Of a stretch of 64,000 bases of DNA, positions 25,962 to 33,845 are shown in pieces. The DNA lies in NCBI GenBank assembly GCA_905214105.1, contig CAJMKK010000006.1, forward strand, positions 62,001-126,000. The letters run 5' to 3'. Source of the DNA: an uncultured bacterium (lineage in GTDB: Bacteria; Actinomycetota; Coriobacteriia; Coriobacteriales; Coriobacteriaceae). Position 1 is the stretch's first letter; the number at the start of each line of letters is the position of its first letter. The notes below the pieces were generated by a model. That model saw only the letters and a program-made list of their open reading frames with translations. It was not told the origin of the DNA and did not search any database. The position numbers and the translations under genes are program-made.

Positions 25962-27641
25962 ATGGCAGAGTTTATCTACCAGATGTATCAGGCTCGCAAG
26001 GCCCATGGCGACAAGGTAATCCTTGACGACGTGACCCTGAGCTTCTACCCCGGTGCCAAGATCGGCGTCGTGGGCCCCAACGGTATGGGCAAGTCGACCC
26101 TGCTCAAGATCATGGCCGGCATCGAGGAGGTCTCCAACGGCGATGCCAGGCTCACTCCCGGCTACACCGTGGGCATCCTGCAGCAGGAGCCGCCACTCGA
26201 CGACGACAAGACCGTCATCGAGAACGTGCGCATGGCGTTTGGCGACATGATCGCCAAGGTCGATCGCTTCAACAAGATCGGCGAGGAGATGTGCGACCCG
26301 GATTGCGACATGGACGCCCTCATGGCCGAGATGGGCAAGCTCCAGGACGAGATCGACGCCGCCGACGGCTGGGATATCGATTCCAAGCTCGGCCAGGCCA
26401 TGGACGCCCTGCAGCTGCCCGATTCTGACATGCCGGTTAACGTGCTTTCCGGCGGCGAGCGTCGTCGCGTAGCCCTGTGCAAGCTGCTGCTCGAGGCTCC
26501 CGACCTGCTGCTGCTCGACGAGCCCACGAACCACCTGGACGCCGAGTCGATCCTGTGGCTCGAGCATTTCCTGCACAACTACCAGGGCGCGGTGCTTGCT
26601 GTCACGCACGATCGCTACTTCCTGGACAACGTTGCCGAGTGGATCTGCGAGGTCGACCGTGGCCACCTTTATCCCTACAAGGGCAACTACTCCACGTATC
26701 TGGAGACCAAGGCCGCCCGTATCGAGGCTCAGGGTAACCGCGACGCCAAGCTCGCCAAGCGCATGGAGGCCGAGCTCGAGTGGGTGCGCAGCTCGCCCAA
26801 GGCCCGTCAGGCCAAAAACAAGGCCCGTCTGGCTCGCTATGAGGAGATGGAGGCCGAGGCGCGCGCCAGCCAGAAGCTCGACTGGACCGACATCCGCATC
26901 CCTGTGGGCCCGCGTTTGGGCAACAAGGTGCTCGAGGCCCATCATCTGCACAAGGAGTTCGATGGCCGCGTGCTCATCGACGACCTTTCGTTCACCCTGC
27001 CGCGCAACGGCATCGTGGGCGTCATCGGCCCCAACGGCGTCGGTAAGACCACGCTGTTCAAGACCATCGTGGGTCTGGAGCCGCTGACTTCGGGCGAGCT
27101 CGAGGTGGGCGAGACCGTCAAGATTTCTTACGTCGACCAGAACCGTTCCGGCATCGACCCCGATAAGAACCTATGGGAGGTCGTCTCGGACGGCCTGGAC
27201 CACATGATGGTCGGCGAGACCGAGGTTCCGAGCCGTGCTTATGTGGCGAGCTTTGGCTTTAAGGGCCAGGACCAGCAGAAGCGCGCTGGCGTACTCTCCG
27301 GTGGCGAGCGCAACCGTCTGAACTTGGCGCTTACGCTCAAGCAGGGCGGCAACCTGCTGCTCCTGGACGAGCCCACGAACGACCTCGACGTCGAGACGCT
27401 GTCCTCGCTCGAGGCGGCGCTGCTCGAGTTCCCGGGCTGCTCGGTGGTCATTAGCCACGACCGTATGTTCCTGGACCGCGTTGCCACGCACATTTTGGCG
27501 TGGGAGGGCACCGACGAGAATCCGGGCAACTGGTATTGGTTCGAGGGCAACTTTGAGGCCTATCAGGCCAACCGCATCGAGCGCCTGGGCGAGGACGCAG
27601 CCCAGCCGCATCGTATTCACCGCAAGCTCACGCGTGACTAG
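25962..27641 (+). CDS. ettA: energy-dependent translational throttle protein EttA
   Basis: 559-residue ABC-F ATPase that binds the ribosomal E site and gates translation elongation according to ATP/ADP state. Two ABC domains: GPNGMGKSTLLKIM, LSGGERRRVALC, LLLLDEPTNHLDAESILWLEHF in the first; GPNGVGKTTLFKTI, LSGGERNRLNLA, LLLLDEPTNDLDVETLSS in the second. The linker between (KRMEAELEWVRSSPKARQAK) matches the EttA arm and P-site interaction motif region. Length and the FIYQMYQARKAHGDKVIL start are typical. AGAAAGGA precedes the ATG. The gene is monocistronic with its own terminator. Confidence 0.95.
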   Translation: MAEFIYQMYQARKAHGDKVILDDVTLSFYPGAKIGVVGPNGMGKSTLLKIMAGIEEVSNGDARLTPGYTVGILQQEPPLDDDKTVIENVRMAFGDMIAKVDRFNKIGEEMCDPDCDMDALMAEMGKLQDEIDAADGWDIDSKLGQAMDALQLPDSDMPVNVLSGGERRRVALCKLLLEAPDLLLLDEPTNHLDAESILWLEHFLHNYQGAVLAVTHDRYFLDNVAEWICEVDRGHLYPYKGNYSTYLETKAARIEAQGNRDAKLAKRMEAELEWVRSSPKARQAKNKARLARYEEMEAEARASQKLDWTDIRIPVGPRLGNKVLEAHHLHKEFDGRVLIDDLSFTLPRNGIVGVIGPNGVGKTTLFKTIVGLEPLTSGELEVGETVKISYVDQNRSGIDPDKNLWEVVSDGLDHMMVGETEVPSRAYVASFGFKGQDQQKRAGVLSGGERNRLNLALTLKQGGNLLLLDEPTNDLDVETLSSLEAALLEFPGCSVVISHDRMFLDRVATHILAWEGTDENPGNWYWFEGNFEAYQANRIERLGEDAAQPHRIHRKLTRD

Positions 27642-27650
27642 TAGCAAGTA

Positions 27651-27681
27651 GAAAGGCCGCCAGCAAGGGCGGCCTTTCTTG
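27651..27681 (+). terminator. terminator after ettA
   Basis: GAAAGGCCGCC (27651-27661) pairs with GGGCGGCCTTTC (27667-27678), followed by TTG. It lies 10 bases after the ettA stop. Confidence 0.8.
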
Positions 27682-27841
27682 TAGCAATTGCACTGCAGCT
27701 ATGCCCTGGCTGCTGGTTTGATTCATAATCAAAGTCATCTCTTTGGGATTAAAGCCCGTTTTTGCTATGAGTGATTTTCTAATTCCGTTTAAAACGTAAA
27801 GACGTATTGGGTTACAAGGACATAAGCAAATCGAATTGAAA

Positions 27842-27877
27842 TATAACCAGTGCTGTAACGTTACAAAAAAGGTTATA
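27842..27877 (+). promoter_or_regulatory. concentric palindromic operator upstream of a Tat-exported protein gene
   Basis: A perfect 12-bp palindrome TGTAACGTTACA (27854-27865) is centred inside a second dyad, TATAACC (27842-27848) and GGTTATA (27871-27877), both about the same centre. It lies 45 bases upstream of the ATG at 27922. Such nested symmetry fits a dimeric or tetrameric repressor site; the regulator is unknown. Confidence 0.5.
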
Positions 27878-27921
27878 GAATAGGAGTATCTTATAAGTCG
27901 CTCCTCTAGAAAGAAGAACAT

Positions 27922-29049
27922 ATGCTTTCGCGTCGTCGTTTTCTGCAACTTGTCGCGTCTTCAATTGTCGCCTTAGCCGCACGTCCGAAAGAGGTTTTTG
28001 CTTCGACGGGCAATATTGATGGTGAGCAGATACAATTTACTTCAGAAATTGCGCAAGAGCTTGCCGATAAATATATAAAGGGACTCCTCGGCTCTTCGTA
28101 TACGCCTTCTGACCCTATTCCTTTTGTAGACGTTGATGGGTCCCCGCTTGGCTACATTGTTCCGGTTGTGACATTCAATAGAGCCGCGGGCTATTTGGTT
28201 TTAGATGCTTCAGATGATGAAATACTTACGGGATATCGTTTTGGAGACGGCTTAGTCAGCCCTATGGATCGGGGAGGAGATCTTGGTGTTGAGTCTTATT
28301 CTTTCAATAACCCAGTCGTAATGATCAATCCATTCGAATTCGGTGTGCAATCTTTGGACGGTTCAATAACAACAAATTGCGGAAGAACAATCCCGGCTGT
28401 TTCCATAGAAGGACGGCCTGTCGTTTTATCGAATAAACCTTCAAGCTGGAACGATGTCGTAATTTACGCAACTCAAATGCAGGATTACACAGTATCTGGA
28501 TTTCGTTCCATTTCTCAGTTTATGTCATATGATGAAAGCGAGATTAAGAGGCTTACTGCCCACTATGCTTGTATGGTGACAGCTTTTTCGAACGTTGCGG
28601 AACTGTATGGCATTGCCAATTTATATAACGACCCTTCGCAATATATGCAGATATGGAATTACACCAATACCCATGCTCTTTCCGATGAAGAACAGACTGT
28701 TCCCGGCGTTGTTTTGGGCGGAACGCCGATATCAACCTGTGCAACGGGGTTTACAAATTACTGCGCAAGCAGAGGAAGTACTCTTATCGCCCGCACTGTC
28801 TCCTCTCCGGCTATCGCGAGCATTCAAAATGAGATTAACTCTAATAGACCGAATGTTTTACATGCGAGTTTGTACAACGGATCAGCCCATTCTGTAACAG
28901 CGGAGGCTTACGCCACACTTACTGGTAAGAAAACTGGAGAGACAAGGCAGATGATTGGCATAGCGGACGGCTGGAATTCATCTTTATCCTTCCTGAAGTA
29001 TGATCAGAGCTATTATGCGTGGACTTATGGAACGACTTTTTCGAAGTAG
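27922..29049 (+). CDS. Tat-exported papain-like (C39-type) peptidase-like protein
   Basis: 375 residues. The start MLSRRRFLQLVASSIVALAA is a twin-arginine type signal. Around residues 210-230 (TAHYACMVTAFSNVAELYG) there is a Cys followed by a helix, as in papain/C39-like proteases, and GSAHSVTAEAYATL (about 325) could supply the His, with IADGWNSSLSFLKYD after it. Substrate and activity are unproven. The gene is visibly more AT-rich than its neighbours and uses different codons, suggesting transfer. The lipoprotein gene downstream overlaps it. Confidence 0.6.
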   Translation: MLSRRRFLQLVASSIVALAARPKEVFASTGNIDGEQIQFTSEIAQELADKYIKGLLGSSYTPSDPIPFVDVDGSPLGYIVPVVTFNRAAGYLVLDASDDEILTGYRFGDGLVSPMDRGGDLGVESYSFNNPVVMINPFEFGVQSLDGSITTNCGRTIPAVSIEGRPVVLSNKPSSWNDVVIYATQMQDYTVSGFRSISQFMSYDESEIKRLTAHYACMVTAFSNVAELYGIANLYNDPSQYMQIWNYTNTHALSDEEQTVPGVVLGGTPISTCATGFTNYCASRGSTLIARTVSSPAIASIQNEINSNRPNVLHASLYNGSAHSVTAEAYATLTGKKTGETRQMIGIADGWNSSLSFLKYDQSYYAWTYGTTFSK

Positions 29050-29419
29050 GACGATTCGTCTAGCTCTGTCTTTGGTGCTGATGGCTTCATTGGTGGGCTG
29101 TTCAACAAAGGAAGAGATATCGCGCGGAGGTTCCGGAGAAGTGACTGCGACAGACTCAGGTTCATTAGAAATAGCTGGCGGGCATGCCGATGTGATGTTA
29201 CAAGGAAAAGGCGTGCTTAGGTCGATTGATGCTGAAGACGCTGTCTGCTCAATAGAGGATTTGAAGACAGGTGAAACTGCATCGTACCGAGTTTCAGATA
29301 ATGCTGCGAATATGATTGAGTCGATACCGACTGGAGCGCAGGTTTCTTTTAGATACTTTGCTCCGCAACTTGAGGATGAGCTTGCTTCTCTGGTGTCTAT
29401 ATGCGCCGATGACAACTAA
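29027..29419 (+). CDS. small lipoprotein overlapping the Tat-exported protein gene
   Basis: About 130 residues. A signal peptide RLALSLVLMASLVGC ends in a lipobox Cys, followed by STKEEISRGGSGEVTATDSG. The mature part has alternating strands (GKGVLRSIDAEDAVCSIEDL, ASYRVSDNAANMIESIPTGA) like a small beta-barrel. Its start overlaps the preceding gene; ATGs at 29000, 29015 and 29027 are possible and none has a strong ribosome site, so translational coupling is likely. Family unknown. It shares the AT-rich composition of the upstream gene. Confidence 0.6.
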   Translation: MERLFRSRTIRLALSLVLMASLVGCSTKEEISRGGSGEVTATDSGSLEIAGGHADVMLQGKGVLRSIDAEDAVCSIEDLKTGETASYRVSDNAANMIESIPTGAQVSFRYFAPQLEDELASLVSICADDN

Positions 29420-29432
29420 AAGGCCTGAATTC

Positions 29433-29476
29433 AAACGGCCTCGGATGGTCAATTGGCTATCCGAGGCCGTTTTTTA
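29433..29476. terminator. bidirectional terminator
   Basis: AAACGGCCTCGGAT (29433-29446) pairs perfectly with ATCCGAGGCCGTTT (29459-29472) and is followed by TTT. The A-run on the left makes it usable from the minus strand. It serves the lipoprotein gene and the convergent gene ending at 29474. Confidence 0.9.
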
Positions 29477-30770
29477 CTCGACCGGGGCTTCGACCCTGTC
29501 GATGGCCCAGGTGGCTCCGAGGCCGCCGGTGGTGTTGCGGCGAATGCGTACGGTGACTTCGTGGCGTTTGCCGGCCTGTGTGTAGCGCAGGGGGAAGCTC
29601 GCGCGGTTACGGCCGGCCTCGATGGTACCGCGCTCGCGAGCGATCCAGTAGTACTCGCCGACGATGCCGAGGGTGTCGGCGCCGTAGGGGAGATAAGTCG
29701 ACAGCTGGTGCAGCAGCGGGCTAGGGCAGAAGACCTCGGTCGCGAAATCGATGGGGAAGTCCCCGGGGATGGTTGGTGCTGCGGAAGCGGGGGCCGGTGC
29801 TGAATTGGGGACCGGAGTCGGTGCAGGTGTGGGAGCCTGGTCACAGGCGGGTGCGGATGCGGACTCAATGACAGGTGCAGACTCAGATGCCGCTTCTGGC
29901 TTAGCTATGGAATCTGTCGGTTCCACGGAGACGGATGTGTCTTCAGTCTCGGCTTTGGCATCGGCTCGCGGGGCGTCCTCTGCCTCGACAGACGACTTTG
30001 TCTCGACCGGCGTGGAAGCCATGGTGGTGATACCTGCGTTGGCGTTTTCGGGGTCATAGACGACTGTGAGCGAGATGGCGGGCTGCGGCGCCTCGGGCTC
30101 CGGTGTCGCCTCGGCAGTATCTTGATCCGCGGGCTCGTCAGACTGATCGTCCTCGGCCTCGTCGCCAAAAACATCGCTGTTTTGGAACGCAGGCGTCTCG
30201 GGTTGGTTAGCGGCTTCTTCGGTTGTCGACTTGGGAGCCTCGTTGAGCTCCGCAGTGGCTTCCTGCTCTGACATAACTTCGGGATCGGTCGTGGCGGCGA
30301 TTTCGGCTTCGGCTTCTGCCGTTACCTCAATAGCGACTTCGATCTCGGGCTTGGGCTCGGACACGGCTTCAACTACGGGCTTGGGACGTTTAACGTGCTT
30401 GGGACGCACGGCCTTGAGGTCCTTCTCGCCGCGCTTTTTCTTTTTTGTAGGACTGCTTGGCGCCCTTGGCAGCCTTGGGCTTGTCCTCGCCCTTGGCAAG
30501 GGCGGCATCCCAGGCCTCGTTGGCGATGACGGTGGCATACAGGCGACCGCCCTTAAAGACGGTCAGCTTAATGCAGTCGTCGAGCTCCTCGAGCAGCTCG
30601 CGCGTGGACTCGAAGCCCAGGTCATAAGCGGTCATGTCGCCGGCGGCGAGCGCCTCCTCGACCTGCGTCATAAACGTTTGCTTGCCGCATCCAATTGCAT
30701 CGCGCAGCAGGCGATACAGATAGATGTGGTTGCCCAGTGAAAGTGTGGGCCTAACTATTGTCTTGCTCAT
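29474..30770 (-). pseudogene. frameshifted hypothetical protein, two reading frames
   Basis: The N-terminal frame (30770 to 30390, MSKTIVRPTLSLGNHIYLYR) has a helical domain with AYDLGFESTRELLEELDDCI that resembles a LOTUS/OST-HTH-like fold. The C-terminal frame (to 29474) gives an acidic Glu/Pro/Ala-rich linker of about 200 residues and a folded end (FCPSPLLHQLSTYLPYGADT, ATWAIDRVEAPVE). The two meet at a T6-C-T5 run (30435-30446); removing one base gives a continuous QSYKKKKRGEKDL. So one gene is split by a single-base change. GAGGAG precedes ATG 30770. It may be a decayed gene, a phase-variable gene or a sequencing error. Confidence 0.7.
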
Positions 30771-30906
30771 GGCAAATCTCCTCTTTACACATGTAAAGCA
30801 TCTTACCATCGCATGGCGCTCGCCATGGCGGCGCCCAAGGCAAACGGGCGCGAACCGCTGTCGATTCGCGCCCGTTGTACAGGTTGCCTATCTGGGGATG
30901 CAGTGC

Positions 30907-31860
30907 TTAGTTGCCCGATGCCGTGCCTTGGCTCGAGCTGTCAGATGTCGTGCCGGACGCGGTTCCACTCGAGCTGTTGGTGTTGCTGTTGTCGGTAGAT
31001 CCCGTACTCGATGTATTGCCATTCGCCTGGTCGCCCGTGCTCGGTTGAGAGCCGTCAGTCGTTTGGCTTGAGCCGGTCGTGCCGGATTGCGTGCCGCTGT
31101 TGTTCGCAGAGGAATCGACGCCCTGCGATTGGTTTTGGGTGTTCGAGGACGAATCGGCAGAGGTAGAACTGTCTTGCGTATCGTCCGTCTGTGCCTGCTG
31201 ATCCTGCGACTGGGTGTTGCCATTTGCATCGCTCTCGGTCGTGCGCGACGACAGGATTGGCTCGGGACGCTCGCCCAGACCCTCACCGGCAGTGGTGATA
31301 AGGATGGCGCCGGCGCAGGCGATGACCGCGACGATGGCGATAGCGATCGAGAAGACGATGACCTTCTTTTGCGTCTGGCTGCGCTCAGCCGCCGCCTTGG
31401 CGCGCAGGCTGTTGGGGGCGACGCGCGCCGTGGTCGCGCGTCCCGCAACCTGGCGCATCTCCTGCGTGGTTGCGGCGCCACCTAGGTGCTCCTCGACATT
31501 GGGCTCAACGGGCTCGTAGGCGCCGGTAGGGTAGTCGACAGCGGCATGCGTGCCCTTGATTGCTTCGGCGCTGGCGGAGATAAAGTGGCGATAGACCTGC
31601 GAGGACACAACAGTGATGACTGAGCTCACAGCGGCACCAATCACCGAGCCGGCAATGCCGATCTTTGAAGCAAGCGCCACGCTCGTTGCGGCAGCTGCGG
31701 CGCCGGCGATGATCTGGGGAATGGAAATGTCGTCGAACAGGCCCTTTTTGGGCGCGATGGCCATGGTCTGTCCGATGGAATGGTTCTCGTGCACGCCGTT
31801 GTTGAGTGATGCCGGCGTCATGACGCGCGTGCGCGGCGCGTCGGTGTACTTGGTTGTCAT
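30907..31860 (-). CDS. membrane protein with a long Ser/Thr/Gly/Asn-rich tail
   Basis: 317 residues. About residues 43-85 (IPQIIAGAAAAATSVALASK, then a further hydrophobic stretch) form one or two helices, and VIVFSIAIAIVAVIACAGAI (about 175) another. After that about 100 residues are almost only Ser, Thr, Asn, Gln, Gly and Asp, a disordered extracellular-type tail. The N-terminus is soluble. GGGAGG before ATG 31860 sets the start. No family recognised; a cell-surface or division-related role is possible but not supported directly. Confidence 0.7.
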   Translation of the reverse strand: MTTKYTDAPRTRVMTPASLNNGVHENHSIGQTMAIAPKKGLFDDISIPQIIAGAAAAATSVALASKIGIAGSVIGAAVSSVITVVSSQVYRHFISASAEAIKGTHAAVDYPTGAYEPVEPNVEEHLGGAATTQEMRQVAGRATTARVAPNSLRAKAAAERSQTQKKVIVFSIAIAIVAVIACAGAILITTAGEGLGERPEPILSSRTTESDANGNTQSQDQQAQTDDTQDSSTSADSSSNTQNQSQGVDSSANNSGTQSGTTGSSQTTDGSQPSTGDQANGNTSSTGSTDNSNTNSSSGTASGTTSDSSSQGTASGN

Positions 31861-32034
31861 ACGGGGTCCTCCCGGTGTAAATCTGCTTCGTTTCGTGTAG
31901 CCATCAGGGTACCCACCAGATGTGAATCGTACGTGACATTTAACAGATACCATCAACTCATCAAGGGGGCTTGCTGTCTTTGGTGCGATAGCTTGATGCT
32001 AAACTGGATTTATGTTTGCGAGGTGGTTTACGTG

Positions 32035-32262
32035 ATGTACCCGTATATGACATTCGAAGATGGAACCGAGGTCATTCATTCTGACCTGATTACAGATGGC
32101 GATATCGAAAAGGTTATCGTGCATTTTGAACGACCGACGGCAGAGGGTTTCGACTCCGCTCGTTGTGAGTTGCCTTCCTGTTCGTGGACTGACTGGGAAG
32201 GGCATTTTACTCAGAGTGAAAAACGAGCTTTCGAAGAGTGTCTGAGCAAATTATTTAGATAA
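32035..32262 (+). CDS. small conserved hypothetical protein
   Basis: 75 residues: MYPYMTFEDGTEVIHSDL, then KVIVHFERPTAEGFDSARCE and PSCSWTDWEGHFTQSEKR. This pattern (start MYPY, FERP, GFD-ARC-LP) recurs in small uncharacterised proteins of Firmicutes and gut actinobacteria, from memory. GAGGTGG precedes the ATG. It is AT-rich and opens the second island; whether it belongs with the radical SAM genes is uncertain, since about 90 bases separate it from the next gene. Confidence 0.65.
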   Translation: MYPYMTFEDGTEVIHSDLITDGDIEKVIVHFERPTAEGFDSARCELPSCSWTDWEGHFTQSEKRAFEECLSKLFR

Positions 32263-32353
32263 GTTCGAGTTTAGTTCGAATAAAGAAGCTGAATGCGATG
32301 ACCTAAAGCGTATGCATTTTTAGTATTAGATGCGTATGAAATGGAGGATGTGA

Positions 32354-32635
32354 ATGGATGAGCTAATAGACTTTAAAAAACGATTTCTCAAGAATGGCGA
32401 GCTGGTTTCAATTCCAAAAAAGGAAAGCTATAAAAGAATCATGCTGCTATGGGCCGTCTCTTTCTTTGAATTAAATACAAGTTATACGGAGCTTCAGGTT
32501 AATCGTGTGCTGTCACAGCTCTATCCTGATTATGCCGTGTTGAGGCGGTACTTGGTTGATTATGGATTCCTATTAAGGGATGAACGAGGCCTGAAATACG
32601 AGGTTAATCGTGATGTTCACGGTATTGAGAGCTAG
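32354..32635 (+). CDS. DUF2087 domain protein
   Basis: 93 residues, nearly all one DUF2087 domain: KKRFLKNGELVSIPKKES, LWAVSFFELNTSYTELQVNR and VLRRYLVDYGFLLRDERG. DUF2087 is a small winged-helix-like domain often fused to or near transcription regulators. GGAGG lies 8 bases before ATG 32354. The 3' end overlaps the MFS start by 23 bases, so it is the probable first gene of the radical SAM/peptide operon and could regulate it. Confidence 0.85.
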   Translation: MDELIDFKKRFLKNGELVSIPKKESYKRIMLLWAVSFFELNTSYTELQVNRVLSQLYPDYAVLRRYLVDYGFLLRDERGLKYEVNRDVHGIES

Positions 32636-33797
32636 CCGTCCGGTTCGGGTCCTATATATTGCTAGAGGGATAAGCGAAATAGGCAATTGGTGTGCGAATA
32701 TTGCTTTGCCAATGCTAATTTACGAGGTAACTCACGATGTTTCTGCAACTGCTTTGATGGTCTGCTGCAGATTTGCCCCCTCTCTGTTTTCAGTTGCGCT
32801 CGCGCAGCTGCCTCAGAAGATGGGTATCGGGACACTGCAGGCCATGAGATTGGCAGACTTAATTCGCGCGGGATTATTCGTTTGCTATATTTTTGTTGAT
32901 AGTAAATGGAGTATGTTTGCTATTACGTGCGCGGTATCGCTTTGCCGAACGGTAGAAATGCCCTGCTTTTACTCGTTGTTAAGAGCCAATACGAATAGTA
33001 TCAATCGCGACGTAATTAATAATTCGTTTGGGTTCCTGCAGAATTTGATGATGGTTCTGGGGCCAGTTGCCGGCGGTTTTGTTGTCGCTCAATTTGGGGC
33101 GGAGGCTGTTCTTGCATTAGACGCGCTTTCTTTTGCCGCGTCGTTCTGGTTGCTGCGAGATGTTCCGTCGGTTATCGAGGTTAATGATAAAGAGGGAATA
33201 AGCAAAAATGAAAAAAACAGGACTGCATTTAGTGATCTTAGCGCGAAGCACTTGGCAATTGGTTTCCTATTAATCGATATTTCTAGTGGCGTGGCATTCG
33301 GCTCTCTGAATTCTCTTTTGCCAGCTATAGCGCAATTGCAATTTGACTCGTCATCGATACAATACGGATTCCTTCAGAGTAGTCTTACAATCGGACTGTT
33401 GTTCGGAAATACAATATATGGTCGTTTAATCAGTGGTTCCGATTGCGTTAAATCATATTGTTTTGTGACGTATCTTGCGCTCGGTGCGTATCTGGCGTTT
33501 GGCTATCGCTATGCGTCTGGGATATCGTTTATTTTCCTTTTTATCGTCGGTGCCGGAAACGCCATTCAAGATGTGCTTCTCATAACATCGCTGCAGGATT
33601 TGGCGAGAGACGGATCTGAATCGATAAGCCTGTTTTCAATTAGGGAGTCTTTGCAATCGGTTGCTGTTGTTATTTCAACACTTCTTGTTTCGCTGTTCAC
33701 GAGCATCGCGATGTTCTCAATTCTCGTTACAGGACTTGGTGTATTTTCAATTATGATGGTAGTTGTGTTTCAATTGAATTATTTGCGAAAGATGTGA
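32613..33797 (+). CDS. MFS transporter, probable peptide or drug exporter
   Basis: 394 residues with about twelve hydrophobic helices, of the MFS_3 type (macrolide-efflux/enterobactin-exporter-like): RVLYIARGISEIGNWCANIA at the start, NSFGFLQNLMMVLGPVAGGF in the middle. The ATG at 32613 overlaps the DUF2087 gene, and the radical SAM gene follows 8 bases after the stop, so all are one transcript. In that context it is the likely exporter of the modified peptide. AT-rich codon use matches the rest of the island. Confidence 0.85.
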   Translation: MFTVLRASRPVRVLYIARGISEIGNWCANIALPMLIYEVTHDVSATALMVCCRFAPSLFSVALAQLPQKMGIGTLQAMRLADLIRAGLFVCYIFVDSKWSMFAITCAVSLCRTVEMPCFYSLLRANTNSINRDVINNSFGFLQNLMMVLGPVAGGFVVAQFGAEAVLALDALSFAASFWLLRDVPSVIEVNDKEGISKNEKNRTAFSDLSAKHLAIGFLLIDISSGVAFGSLNSLLPAIAQLQFDSSSIQYGFLQSSLTIGLLFGNTIYGRLISGSDCVKSYCFVTYLALGAYLAFGYRYASGISFIFLFIVGAGNAIQDVLLITSLQDLARDGSESISLFSIRESLQSVAVVISTLLVSLFTSIAMFSILVTGLGVFSIMMVVVFQLNYLRKM

Positions 33798-33845
33798 CGT
33801 TGATATGCCTAAAACGCTTTTAGTATTTCCCCAGGATGGAGTCCA

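Noticed and set aside
29753..30059. 102-residue plus-strand frame opposite the acidic-linker gene
   Set aside because: Low-complexity Gly/Ala/Ser complement of the Glu/Pro/Ala linker; no start signal.
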